The notes under the pieces: generated by a model
What the model was told of the DNA's origin: nothing
Seen by the model: only the letters and a program-made list of their open reading frames with translations
The model's database searches: none
From: an uncultured Lachnospiraceae bacterium
GTDB taxonomy: Bacteria > Bacillota > Clostridia > Lachnospirales > Lachnospiraceae
Length of the DNA: 54,167 nucleotides
Direction of reading: 5' to 3'
NCBI GenBank assembly: GCA_946615865.1
Contig: CAMOIJ010000001.1
Span: 99,640-153,806, forward strand
In this document: positions 1 through 8,081 of the stretch, piece after piece
Layout of the letters: every line of letters starts with the position of its first letter
How positions within the stretch are numbered: position 1 is the first letter of the stretch
Program-made: the position numbers and the translations under genes

Positions 1-799
1 TTGACAGTATACTGGGCAGGACTACATATCTCATCTGTGCCCATTTGTCTGCGCCGTCAATCTGTGCCGCTTCGTAGCTGGTAGGTGAAATGGCGATGAT
101 GGCCGCAAAGAATACGATACTGTCGTAACCGGCGCTCTCCCAGATACCACTGATCTGGTAGATCGACCTGAAGAAAGCCGGGTTGTTCAGAAGACCCGCG
201 TTGGCAACATCAAAACTGATCGCTCCGATTTTGACGAGGAACTGGCTGACAATTCCCATACCGGTTGTCAGGGAGCCCTGCTTAACAAGCATGGTTACCA
301 GTGATGTCATGACAACGGTGGACATGAACTTAGGCAGATAGGTGAGCACCTGATATACGCTTCTCGCCGCGTTGGAGCGCACCTCGTTGAAAAACAGTGC
401 CAGTATGATCGGCATAGGGAAGCCGAAACACAGGCCGTAAAAACTTAGCAGGAACGTGTTGCGCAGCGCCCTCCAGAAATCTGTGGAAAGGCCGTCGCCT
501 GCGAACAGGAGCCGCTTAAAATACGAGAATCCCGAGAAGAACTGCTCGGATACGGGCTTAACGTTGTCCGACACCTTGAAGCACCCCAGGAGTTCGTACA
601 TCGGAAAATAGCGCCAGAACAGGAATACCAGCAGCATGGGGATGAGCATCAGGTAAAGCCGCCAGTCTTTGAGGATCGTCTGACCCACATGGCGCCAATA
701 ATGCTTTTCCACATCGTCGCGTACGGCCTGTTCCGGATCTTCCCGATAGGTCCCCGACTCTTGGTCGTAGACGAGGAAATCCGCCGCCTTAGCTTTCAT
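1..799 (-). CDS. LplB-type sugar ABC transporter permease (partial, C-terminus beyond left edge)
   Basis: Conceptual translation of the reverse strand from the ATG at 799 stays open to position 1 (266 residues seen; the family is usually about 300-330). It shows a charged N-terminal 45 residues, then several hydrophobic segments, and near the window edge the EAA signature of ABC importer inner-membrane subunits (YEAAQIDGADKWAQMRYVV) that docks to the ATPase. The long cytoplasmic N-terminus and the motif wording fit the LplB/YtmP-like oligosaccharide permeases. Its start lies inside the end of the upstream 196-residue gene (11-nt overlap), so the two are translationally coupled. A pectin esterase is transcribed divergently, so uptake of pectin-derived oligosaccharide is a plausible but unproven role. 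Confidence 0.88.
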   Translation of the reverse strand, partial: MKAKAADFLVYDQESGTYREDPEQAVRDDVEKHYWRHVGQTILKDWRLYLMLIPMLLVFLFWRYFPMYELLGCFKVSDNVKPVSEQFFSGFSYFKRLLFAGDGLSTDFWRALRNTFLLSFYGLCFGFPMPIILALFFNEVRSNAARSVYQVLTYLPKFMSTVVMTSLVTMLVKQGSLTTGMGIVSQFLVKIGAISFDVANAGLLNNPAFFRSIYQISGIWESAGYDSIVFFAAIIAISPTSYEAAQIDGADKWAQMRYVVLPSILS

Positions 800-1379
800 A
801 ATTTACCTCCTTTTCCGTTCCCTCCTTCGCGTTGACGCGCAGCAGGTAATGTATTTGATCTTCATAGACCCCGTCCAGCCTACGGGCTATCCAGATGATC
901 ACGAATGTAAAGAGCATTGACAGGCTGTCTGTTGTATAGAAGCCCACAATGTTCGCCGGTTCTGCGCCCAAAAGAAGGGCCACGATCGCCCTTCCGGTCT
1001 GCATGAGCAGCAGAACAAGGATCGGATACAACATTCCCCATGTATTCGTCCGAACCTTTTCCTTGCCGACCTTTATCAAAATATAAACAGAAATCAGTGA
1101 GAAGATATTACCCACTACATAGATCAGATATTGATGAGCTGCCGCTCCAGACATGAAGCTGTAGACAACTCCCCCCAGCATGGCGTGGATGACTCCCCAG
1201 TATCCCCACCTCATGTAAACAATGGTCGTGATCGCGGCCACAAGAGAAACTGTAAACGGCTGTCCCGGAAACCAGAACCGCGCTGCCATCACTATAATGA
1301 ACTCAAAGATGACCAGCATCCCTGCAAACATAGCCAGGTCTATCGCCCGATATTGCTTCCAGCTTCTCTTTTTCCCCAC
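789..1379 (-). CDS. Small polytopic membrane protein, ECF S-component-like, coupled to ABC permease
   Basis: A 196-residue protein with about five or six hydrophobic segments and a short charged C-terminus. I do not recognise a named family with certainty. The N-terminal third (an A-R-F-W-F-P-G-Q-P-F-T-V run followed by a W-G-Y-W-G-V-I-H segment) resembles substrate-capture (S) subunits of energy-coupling-factor transporters in size and topology. Its stop overlaps the start of the LplB-type permease by 11 nt, so the two are made together. It could be an S component, an accessory subunit of the sugar importer, or a separate small transporter. No catalytic motif is visible. The gene is first in the leftward operon and its promoter must lie in the 1380-1634 gap. 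Confidence 0.75.
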   Translation of the reverse strand: MGKKRSWKQYRAIDLAMFAGMLVIFEFIIVMAARFWFPGQPFTVSLVAAITTIVYMRWGYWGVIHAMLGGVVYSFMSGAAAHQYLIYVVGNIFSLISVYILIKVGKEKVRTNTWGMLYPILVLLLMQTGRAIVALLLGAEPANIVGFYTTDSLSMLFTFVIIWIARRLDGVYEDQIHYLLRVNAKEGTEKEVNYES

Positions 1380-1634
1380 TTCGTCCCCTCAATAATAATA
1401 TTTATACACAAAATTTCCTGTCTCATACCTTAAACACCCGACAAAGTATCTAGAACAGGTGTATAAATTATAAATTACTATTTTGTCCAAAGTACATGGA
1501 CAGAATAGCGCTATTTATACACAAAACCGACTTTTTCGGATATTTTCTTTATTTCTTTGTCAGGACAAGTATAATATTTATAAGCGTGATTTTTTTGTCA
1601 ATTGTACGATTTTTACGATATTGGCGGAGGTTTT
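1380..1634. promoter_or_regulatory. Divergent promoter region with repeated TTTATACACAAAA boxes
   Basis: This AT-rich gap separates the leftward transporter genes from the rightward pectinesterase. The 13-mer TTTATACACAAAA occurs at 1401-1413 and again at 1514-1526, and an inverted partial copy (TGTATAAA) sits at 1460-1467. A TATAAT hexamer at 1570-1575 can serve as the -10 box for the rightward gene; its -35 is weak. The repeats are good candidates for the binding site of a regulator controlling both directions. Confidence 0.5.
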
Positions 1635-2501
1635 ATGAGCACTTTTCACAATATTTTGACGCCTGACAACGACCTTCAGGCCGTTTTGGATCACTCCTCA
1701 CCAGGTGACTTTATTCAACTTTCGGAGGGAGATTTTCGCGTAAAATGCACTGTTTTTGTACCTTCTCTGACGATTCGGGGCGCCGGCATGGACAAAACCC
1801 GCATCATCTGGGACGACTACGCGAACAAGATCCATGCGGACGGCAAAGAATACAACACCTTCCGGACATGGACCATGGCGGTCTGCGCGGACCATGTCAC
1901 CATGGAGGACCTGGCTGTCGTAAACGACTCTCTGCACCCGGAAACGAAGGGACAGGAGGTCGCTCTGACTGTCTACGCGGACGATTTCCATATGAAGCAC
2001 TGCCGGCTCACTTCCACCCAGGACACTCTGTTCCTCGGACCTCTCCCGAAAGATCTGATCGAGCGCTACGACGGCTTTCTGCCCGATCACCTGCGCCGGG
2101 ACATCTCCTGCCGCCAGTATTTCGAGGAATGCCTCATCGAAGGCACCGTGGACTTCATATTCGGCTGCGGCGACACTGTGTTCGACAACTGCGAGATCCG
2201 ATCCCTCTGCGACGCCAGGGATATCGGCTACGCCGCCGCTCCCGCCCACGCCCTCGAGCAGACGGAGGGCTTCCTCTTTAAAAACTGCCGCTTTACGGCA
2301 GAGCCCGGCGTCACGGACGGAAGCATCTATCTGGCAAGGCCCTGGCGCGATTACGGTCTGAGCCGCTTCGAGAACTGCACCTACGGGCCGCACATCAGCC
2401 CCCTTGGCTTTGACAAGTGGAACGACACAAACCGCGACCGCACCGCCCGGTTTTATGAGACTCCCGCTGTGGAAGGCCGGGTGAAATGGGTGAAGAAATA
2501 A
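1635..2501 (+). CDS. Pectinesterase (pectin methylesterase, CE8 family), no signal peptide
   Basis: Pectin methylesterases hydrolyse the methyl esters of homogalacturonan. The product (288 residues) carries the family signatures in order: a QDTLF motif, the catalytic EGTVDFIFG block (catalytic Asp in DFIFG), and the LARPWRDYG block matching the usual LGRPW arginine/tryptophan pair. The right-handed beta-helix length is near the family minimum of about 300. I chose the ATG at 1635 because GGAGG precedes it by 4 nt; an upstream TTG at 1602 is in frame but has no good ribosome site. No signal peptide is visible, so the enzyme probably acts in the cytoplasm on imported oligosaccharides, which fits the divergent ABC permease. 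Confidence 0.9.
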   Translation: MSTFHNILTPDNDLQAVLDHSSPGDFIQLSEGDFRVKCTVFVPSLTIRGAGMDKTRIIWDDYANKIHADGKEYNTFRTWTMAVCADHVTMEDLAVVNDSLHPETKGQEVALTVYADDFHMKHCRLTSTQDTLFLGPLPKDLIERYDGFLPDHLRRDISCRQYFEECLIEGTVDFIFGCGDTVFDNCEIRSLCDARDIGYAAAPAHALEQTEGFLFKNCRFTAEPGVTDGSIYLARPWRDYGLSRFENCTYGPHISPLGFDKWNDTNRDRTARFYETPAVEGRVKWVKK

Positions 2502-2561
2502 GGTGAATTCATATAGAATAAAGTTAAGTAACCAATTTCCACTAACTAATGAGGTATTACC

Positions 2562-3587
2562 ATGAAGAATGTCAGACTCGGCCGCACAGAAATCATTGTC
2601 CCCCAGAACGCATTCGGATGTCTTCCGATCCAGCGCGACACCAGGGAGGTCGCGGTGAAGCTCCTGCGGGAGGCCTATGAGGGAGGCATGCGCTTTTTTG
2701 ACACCGCGAGAGCTTATACGGACAGCGAGGAGAAGGTCGGCGAAGCTTTCGACGGCATGCGGGACAAAATATACATAGCCACCAAGACCGCCGCCAAGAC
2801 GCCGGAGGGCTTCTGGAAAGATCTGGAGACGTCCTTTAAGAATCTTCGGACCGATTACATCGATATTTATCAGCTTCACATGGTGCCCCAGTGCTACAGG
2901 CCCGGGGACGGGACCGGCATGTACGAATGTCTCGAGCAGGCCAAAGAGAAAGGACTGATCCGCCACATCGGCATCACGACGCACAAACTTGCCGTGGCGC
3001 AGGAGATCATCGAGTCGGGCCTCTACGAGACCCTGCAGTATCCCTTCAGCTACCTTTCCTCTGAAAAGGAGATCGCTCTGGTGCGCGCGTGCGTGGAAAA
3101 GGATATGGGCTTTATCTGCATGAAGGCGCTGGCCGGAGGCCTGGTCACCCGCTCCGACGCAGCCATGGCTTATATGACGCAGTTCGACAATCTTGTTCCG
3201 ATCTGGGGGATACAGCGCGAGAACGAGCTGCGGGAGTGGCTCTCCTACATGGAGAACACGCCCTCCATGACTGACGAGATCGCCGCTTACATCAAAGGCG
3301 AGCAGGACGAACTCGCCGGCGAATTCTGCCGCGGCTGCGGCTACTGCCTGCCCTGCCCCATGGGAATCGAGATCAACAACTGCGCCCGCATGTCGCTGAT
3401 GGTGCGGAGGGCGCCCTCCGCTTCCTGGCTCTCCGAGGCCTGGCAGGAAAAGATGGCGAAGATCGAGAATTGCATTAACTGCCGCCAGTGCACAAAGCGC
3501 TGTCCCTATGAACTCGATACGCCCGAGCTTCTGCGCAGGAACCTCGCGGATTATAAGAGGATCCTTGCGGGAGAGATCACTGTCTGA
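2562..3587 (+). CDS. Aldo/keto reductase with C-terminal 4Fe-4S ferredoxin-type domain
   Basis: 341 residues. The N-terminal 240 residues form an aldo/keto reductase barrel: start LGRTEIIVPQNAFG, the catalytic D-x-A-R-A-Y-(G/D) stretch (FFDTARAYTDSE) with Asp/Tyr, the TKT lysine strand (IATKTAAKTP), and DYIDIYQLH. The last 80 residues hold two cysteine clusters, CRGCGYCLPCPMGI and CINCRQCTKRCP, typical of 4Fe-4S binding. This architecture is common in anaerobes, where the clusters probably pass electrons; the substrate is unknown. It follows the pectinesterase by 60 nt on the same strand and ends at a strong two-way terminator. Confidence 0.92.
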   Translation: MKNVRLGRTEIIVPQNAFGCLPIQRDTREVAVKLLREAYEGGMRFFDTARAYTDSEEKVGEAFDGMRDKIYIATKTAAKTPEGFWKDLETSFKNLRTDYIDIYQLHMVPQCYRPGDGTGMYECLEQAKEKGLIRHIGITTHKLAVAQEIIESGLYETLQYPFSYLSSEKEIALVRACVEKDMGFICMKALAGGLVTRSDAAMAYMTQFDNLVPIWGIQRENELREWLSYMENTPSMTDEIAAYIKGEQDELAGEFCRGCGYCLPCPMGIEINNCARMSLMVRRAPSASWLSEAWQEKMAKIENCINCRQCTKRCPYELDTPELLRRNLADYKRILAGEITV

Positions 3588-3623
3588 CCGAAATGCAGTC
3601 TGCGAACAACAGACAGGACAAGT

Positions 3624-3680
3624 AAAAAAAGGTGGCGCGTCATCTTGCCGTTCATTTGGCAAGATGACGCACCACTTTTT
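3624..3680. terminator. Bidirectional rho-independent terminator
   Basis: An 18-bp hairpin (left arm from 3631, right arm ending 3676, loop GTTCATTT) is flanked by an A7 run on the left and a T5 run on the right. It serves the converging aldo/keto reductase and LysM genes. Confidence 0.9.
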
Positions 3681-3695
3681 AAATTAATCCAATGA

Positions 3696-4724
3696 TTATT
3701 CTGTTTTTGCAGCTGCCGCCGCCTCATCACTCTTCTTCTGAGGCGCCTCGGGGATCACCAGCTCCATTCCGACTCTGAGATCACCCGGATTATCCAGGGC
3801 ATCTTTGTTTGCCTCATAGATGAGGTTCCACTTGGTCCCGTCGCCGTAGATCGTCTCAGCGATCTTCCAGAGGTTGTCATCTTTCTTAACTGTGTAAGTC
3901 TTCTTCCCGGTTGCTTCGTCTGTCTTAACAGCTTCTTCTTTGATCTTGAGCTGCACCTTTTCTTCGATGCCGTAGAACTCGTAATAATCGTCATACAGGC
4001 CCAGGCAGGCGTCCATTCCGGGATTGGAGGAAAGCGCCTTCTGAAGGACCGCTTCCCAGGATCCGTACTTTTCAAAGAGATAGTCGATGGTAGGGCCTTC
4101 TTCGTTGCCGTAGGTGTCGAGATTGCTCTTCTTTACCCTTTCGAGGCCGTCCGGATCACCGATGTAGGCTGCAAGGCGGAGTTCATTTCTCTTCTTGCTG
4201 ACTTCTCTGGCGATCTCCTCGATGCTCTTGTTCTCGTCGAGCATTGTCTCGATCGTCTGGTACAGGATCTCCTCTGTCTCGTAGTACTGAATTCTCTTGT
4301 CGCGCGCTTCAGCTACTTCCTTCTCGCTTGTCCAGTCTATGATGTCCACGAACTCTTTGAGCCGTGTGGAGAGGGGACTGAGAGAATAACCGTATACGGC
4401 TGCGCGGTTCACGATAATGTCCTGCGCCGCCTTCGGATTCTCCATGGGGTCATGGACATATCCTTTCTTGGCCGATGAACTTCCGGCTTCCGCAGTCTCA
4501 GCAGTGCTTCCTGCCGTGGCAGCCTCTGAGCCCTTTACAGCCTCAGCTGTGCTTCCGGCCGCGGCAGCATCAGCCGCACTGCCGGCCGCGGCAGCTGCCT
4601 GTCCGCTGCCCGTCTGCTCCGTCTGTGCCTCTGCCGCGCTGGCCGTGACCGGCACCGCTGCCACAAGGAGCGCTCCGGACATAAGAAGTCCCAAAACTCC
4701 CGCAAATAGTGTCTTTTTCTTCAT
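3696..4724 (-). CDS. Secreted LysM-domain protein with Ala-rich linker
   Basis: 342 residues. A classical signal peptide (MKKK, hydrophobic core, ending near ASA at about residue 30) is followed by an Ala/Glu/Ser-rich disordered stretch to about residue 90, then a helical chorismate-mutase-like segment (ILYQTIETMLDENKSIEEIA and following), and a C-terminal LysM domain at about 277-330 (YTVKKDDNLWKIAETIYGDG, ending in ELVIP). LysM domains bind peptidoglycan, so the protein probably sits in the cell wall. The helical region could be a sensor or enzyme remnant; I do not assign an activity. A tail of Lys/Ala residues follows the LysM. Confidence 0.88.
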   Translation of the reverse strand: MKKKTLFAGVLGLLMSGALLVAAVPVTASAAEAQTEQTGSGQAAAAAGSAADAAAAGSTAEAVKGSEAATAGSTAETAEAGSSSAKKGYVHDPMENPKAAQDIIVNRAAVYGYSLSPLSTRLKEFVDIIDWTSEKEVAEARDKRIQYYETEEILYQTIETMLDENKSIEEIAREVSKKRNELRLAAYIGDPDGLERVKKSNLDTYGNEEGPTIDYLFEKYGSWEAVLQKALSSNPGMDACLGLYDDYYEFYGIEEKVQLKIKEEAVKTDEATGKKTYTVKKDDNLWKIAETIYGDGTKWNLIYEANKDALDNPGDLRVGMELVIPEAPQKKSDEAAAAAKTE

Positions 4725-4790
4725 AAACTCTCCCCTTTCCGCCGGGCATACCTGAGTTCTTTTTGCCCGACCTGCTATACCCTGTAGTAT

Positions 4791-4819
4791 ATGGTATTCT
4801 TTTCGGAAATTTCCGTCAA
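4791..4819 (-). promoter_or_regulatory. Candidate promoter of the LysM gene
   Basis: On the reverse strand TTGACG (4814-4819) and TACCAT (4791-4796) are spaced by 17 nt, about 70 nt before the LysM start. The -10 is imperfect. Confidence 0.35.
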
Positions 4820-4904
4820 CAGGATAGGTGTTCGAGTTATCGTCTATTTATACTCTGTATTTTGACCAACCACCTGCCAGCCCGCCAAAATACAGCCCCC
4901 TTCG

Positions 4905-5366
4905 TTATTTGCACACGTCCACCCATTTTTTGGCGTTCACCAGTTTCTCCAGCTCGTCCAGTTCCAGCCTCACCGCGCTGTTCGCGTTGCCCGCCGCCGG
5001 ATACACCGTATCCCATTTCTTCAGGCTCTCGTCCAGATAGATCTCGACATTTTCATTGACTCCGAAGGGGCATACGCCGCCCGCCTCATGGCCGATCAGT
5101 TCCCCCACCTGCTCACGCTGGATCATTTTCGCTTTTTTGCCGAATTCCTGCTTATATTTCTTGTTGTCGACCCTGGCCATGCCCTCGGCAAGGATCAGGA
5201 TCGGTCTGTCGTCGATGATAAAGGACAGAGATTTACAGATTCGACCCGGCTCTACGCCGATAGCGGCGGCTGCCAGCTCCACTGTCGCGGTGGATACATC
5301 CGGCTCGATGACCCGGTCCAGGTATCCCTTTTCCTTCAGATACTTCTTGGCTTTTTCCACAGACAT
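4905..5366 (-). CDS. ybaK: YbaK/EbsC-family aminoacyl-tRNA deacylase
   Basis: 153 residues from the ATG at 5366, which has GAAGGAG upstream; an in-frame ATG 12 codons earlier has no comparable ribosome site. YbaK-type proteins hydrolyse mischarged Cys-tRNA(Pro) or related species in trans. Diagnostic features are the TVELAAAAIGVEPGRICKSL opening with its conserved lysine, and the G-H-E-A-G-G-V-C-P-F-G block about residue 100. Size and motif order match the free-standing family. The gene stands alone between the LysM and HAD genes on the same strand. Confidence 0.9.
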   Translation of the reverse strand: MSVEKAKKYLKEKGYLDRVIEPDVSTATVELAAAAIGVEPGRICKSLSFIIDDRPILILAEGMARVDNKKYKQEFGKKAKMIQREQVGELIGHEAGGVCPFGVNENVEIYLDESLKKWDTVYPAAGNANSAVRLELDELEKLVNAKKWVDVCK

Positions 5367-5482
5367 AGCAAATTCTCCTTCAAAGTACAAAAACACGCTC
5401 ACCCGAACATTCTACCACTTCTGCCCGCCTGATGTGTGTCTTTTGGCAAAAAGCGAGCCCCGGCGCCGAAGAGTTTCCGGGC

Positions 5483-5532
5483 AAAAAAAGCTGATGACCC
5501 TGCAATTATCTCATGCAGGTGTCACCAGCTTC
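5483..5532 (-). terminator. Rho-independent terminator after the HAD phosphatase gene
   Basis: Read leftwards, a roughly 17-bp hairpin with interior GTGACACCTGCA/TGCAGGGTCAT pairing is followed by T7 (5489-5483 region). It lies 36 nt after the HAD stop. Confidence 0.85.
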
Positions 5533-5568
5533 TGTTTTATAAACTATTCTGCTCTTAAGAAACAGCGA

Positions 5569-6888
5569 TCATGCCGCGTTGTCAAGGACTTCCTGCTGCT
5601 CTTCTGCAGGCTCCTCAGTCGCGGGCTGCTCCTCAGCTGCGGGCTGTTCTGCCGCGGGCTCTTCAGTCGCAGGCTGTTCCACTGCTGCAGGCTCCTCAGC
5701 CTGCTTGCCGATATACTTCACGCCTTCAGCGTAGATGGTCTTCCAGTCGTTCTTCATGGATACCGGAATCCAGTTGTTCTCTTCGCACAGCTTGTACATG
5801 TCGTCAGCCTTCTTGATGTTGCCGTTCTCGCGCTCGAGATCGTCGCAGCAGAGCATGAAAGCAAGGCTCTTGTAAGGGTTATTGCTCAGCGCGTAGTTGC
5901 ACATCGCGGCGTCGCCGGTCGTATTGCCGAAGGAAAGAACGGGCTGTACGCCGATCTCGCTGTTGATCACACTGACTTTGTTCATCTTGAGGTTCTTGAT
6001 GATGAACTCGCCGCCGAGGTACAGGTCATCGCCCTGTGTGAAAGTATAGTTGAGGCCGTCTTCTCCATTCTGCAGGCCAGCCACAATTGTTTCGTCGGAA
6101 CCGATGATCTGGCTGTTGGGAAGCTCAAGAGGGCTGTTCTCCATAATGCCGCGGCAGATGAAACGGTCCGTGCCGCTGATCACGTATACAGTAAAGTCGT
6201 TAGCCTTGAGGTAATTGATGATCTGCAGCATGGGCTCATAGAAACCGCCGCCGCGGGTCATGCCCTCGTAACTGGGCATAGGCTGTTTTTTGAACTCCTG
6301 GATGTAGTCGAGGAATTCCCTCATTGTCATGCCCTTGAAAGCGGAAGCTACTGCCTGTCCGTGCTCTACGGGAAGCTCCGCGTACTTGGTGCCGTTAGTG
6401 TTCTGATCAATGATCTTCGCTGCGACCATCTTCTCAAACTCAGACGCGCGGTCCTTGTATTCGGGGTCCTCAGTCACACGGTATACCAGCAGTGTATAGT
6501 CAAAATAGTTCGGGTCTGTCTCGCAGAACAGCGTTCCGTCGAAGTCGAATACAGCGATACGGTTCTCAACAGGGATGAAATCAGGGCTGCCTTCCTTTGT
6601 GATCGCTTCCATATAAGCGGTCAGGGCTTCTCTCGCCGGAGCGCCCTCGTTCCAGAGGCTGAGCATCTCGTTGGCGTCGACTGCTTTGACCTGAGTCTCT
6701 GCAGAGGTCTGCTCAGCAGCTGCTGTCTGTTCGCCTGCCGCTGCAGTCTGCTCTGTTGTCGGTGCTGCCTGTGTTCCTGTCTTTGCGGAGCCGGAGCGCA
6801 CCACTGTGTAGCAGAGGCCGCCGAGGGAGATCACTGCGACAAGGATCGAGGCGATCGCGATTGTTTTCCATTTTTTAAATGCTTCCAT
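5569..6888 (-). CDS. Membrane-anchored HAD-superfamily phosphatase with Pro/Glu-rich C-terminal tail
   Basis: 439 residues from the ATG at 6888 (AAGGAAG upstream). A single N-terminal membrane segment at about 9-30 (no lipobox) is followed by a Thr/Ala/Glu-rich linker to about residue 66, so the catalytic domain should face outside. HAD motif I is FDFDGTLF (Asp115 nucleophile, Asp117), motif II is VYVISGTD, and motif IV is a divergent FGNTTGDAAM. The opening (EGSPDFIPVENRIAVFDFDG) matches the periplasmic HAD group that includes phosphorylcholine phosphatase-like enzymes; substrate unknown. The last 50 residues repeat short blocks of the type PATEEPAAEQ, a wall-spanning or disordered tail. Confidence 0.85.
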   Translation of the reverse strand: MEAFKKWKTIAIASILVAVISLGGLCYTVVRSGSAKTGTQAAPTTEQTAAAGEQTAAAEQTSAETQVKAVDANEMLSLWNEGAPAREALTAYMEAITKEGSPDFIPVENRIAVFDFDGTLFCETDPNYFDYTLLVYRVTEDPEYKDRASEFEKMVAAKIIDQNTNGTKYAELPVEHGQAVASAFKGMTMREFLDYIQEFKKQPMPSYEGMTRGGGFYEPMLQIINYLKANDFTVYVISGTDRFICRGIMENSPLELPNSQIIGSDETIVAGLQNGEDGLNYTFTQGDDLYLGGEFIIKNLKMNKVSVINSEIGVQPVLSFGNTTGDAAMCNYALSNNPYKSLAFMLCCDDLERENGNIKKADDMYKLCEENNWIPVSMKNDWKTIYAEGVKYIGKQAEEPAAVEQPATEEPAAEQPAAEEQPATEEPAEEQQEVLDNAA

Positions 6889-7167
6889 TTTTCTTACTTC
6901 CTTCTTAACTTCTTTATTTATCTTCTTGTTTATATATATAAACCGGCAGGAAATTGTTCCCGGCGGATTATTGCCTGTATATAAACCGGCGGCGGCTGTT
7001 TTTAACTCTCTGCCCCGCCGGACATTTTTACTTACGCAGTTCTTCTTCAAAATCCATACGCTTTTTTGACAAAAAGATGGATGATTTTGTAGAAAAGACC
7101 GATGTGACTGATCCCCGCCGGCCCTGATGCATTATTCTTCTGCTATAATATCACAGGGTATACTATT
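6889..7167. promoter_or_regulatory. Divergent gap with direct repeats of TATATAAACCGGC
   Basis: No gene seen. The 13-mer TATATAAACCGGC occurs at 6935-6947 and 6978-6990, 43 nt apart, just upstream of the leftward HAD gene. A TTGACA lies at 7066-7071 and a TATAAT at 7144-7149 on the rightward strand; the latter is only about 18 nt before the radical SAM start. Confidence 0.4.
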
Positions 7168-8073
7168 ATGAACTATCTTTCCTTTAACGACGCCATGCGC
7201 GCCCGCTTCGGCACCAAAGTATACCGGCTGTCCCTGCAGAGCGGCTGCACCTGCCCTAATCGCGACGGCACAATAGGCACCGGCGGCTGCACCTTCTGCT
7301 CGGAGGGCGGCTCCGGTGATTTTGCCGCGCCTCTTCTTCCCATTGGCGAGCAGATCAAGGAGGCAAGAAAGCGCGTAGATGCCAAAATATCGGCCTCCAT
7401 CGCTCCACAGGACCGCCGCTACATCGCCTACTTCCAGTCTTATACCAACACTTACGGCGACCCCGAACGCCTGCGCAGGGTCTACTCCGAAGCTCTGCAG
7501 CACCCGCAGATTGTCGCGCTCGATCTGGGCACCCGCCCGGACTGTCTGCCGCTGGAAATGATCGCAATGCTGCGCAGGCTGCGCGAAGAATACGGCAAGC
7601 CCGTCTGGATCGAGCTGGGCCTGCAGACCATTCATGAAAAGACTGCGGGGCGCATCAACCGCGGCTACAAGCTTGAAGTGTTTGAGGACGCCTACAGGCG
7701 GCTGAAGGACGAGGGCTTCGAAGTCATCGTACACGTCATCCTTGGCCTCCCCGGCGAGGCGCGCGAAGATATGCTGGAGACCGTGCGGTATCTCTCTCTT
7801 TTGACACCAGTGCTCGACGGTGTTAAGCTTCAGCTCCTGCACATATTAAAAGGGACCGAACTGGCCCGTGAGTACGAGGCCGATCCGTTCCCTCTGTTTT
7901 CATTGGATTCCTATTGTGATCTTGTGGTTGACTGCCTTCGCCTTTTGCCACCTGAGACAGTCGTGCATAGGCTCACCGGCGACGGGCCCAAGCGCCTGCT
8001 CATCGCGCCGCAGTGGAGCGCGGACAAGAAGCGGGTGCTGAACACACTCAACCGGAAGATCAGGGAAGCATAG
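7168..8073 (+). CDS. Radical SAM protein, TIGR01212 (YhcC/YtqA) family
   Basis: 301 residues. The N-terminus has the family-specific cysteine arrangement C-T-C-P-N-R-D-G-T-I-G-T-G-G-C-T-F-C, binding the radical 4Fe-4S cluster, followed by the TIM-barrel core (YFQSYTNTYG, ELGLQTIHE, VHVILGLPGE). Length matches the family (about 300-310). The biochemical role of this family is not settled; an RNA-modifying role is often suspected. Start chosen at 7168 because the MNYLSFNDAMRARFG opening is typical. The ribosome site is weak. It converges with the hipT gene, leaving only 8 nt between stops. Confidence 0.9.
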   Translation: MNYLSFNDAMRARFGTKVYRLSLQSGCTCPNRDGTIGTGGCTFCSEGGSGDFAAPLLPIGEQIKEARKRVDAKISASIAPQDRRYIAYFQSYTNTYGDPERLRRVYSEALQHPQIVALDLGTRPDCLPLEMIAMLRRLREEYGKPVWIELGLQTIHEKTAGRINRGYKLEVFEDAYRRLKDEGFEVIVHVILGLPGEAREDMLETVRYLSLLTPVLDGVKLQLLHILKGTELAREYEADPFPLFSLDSYCDLVVDCLRLLPPETVVHRLTGDGPKRLLIAPQWSADKKRVLNTLNRKIREA

Positions 8074-8081
8074 CTATCCTG

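Noticed and set aside
1698..3662. A 654-codon open frame on the reverse strand
   Set aside because: It lies antisense to the pectinesterase and aldo/keto reductase, which have clear family motifs; its translation has no recognisable domain and is a codon-bias shadow.
5056..6984. A 642-codon forward frame
   Set aside because: Antisense to the YbaK and HAD genes; the Ser/Cys/Leu-rich translation mirrors the repetitive HAD tail.
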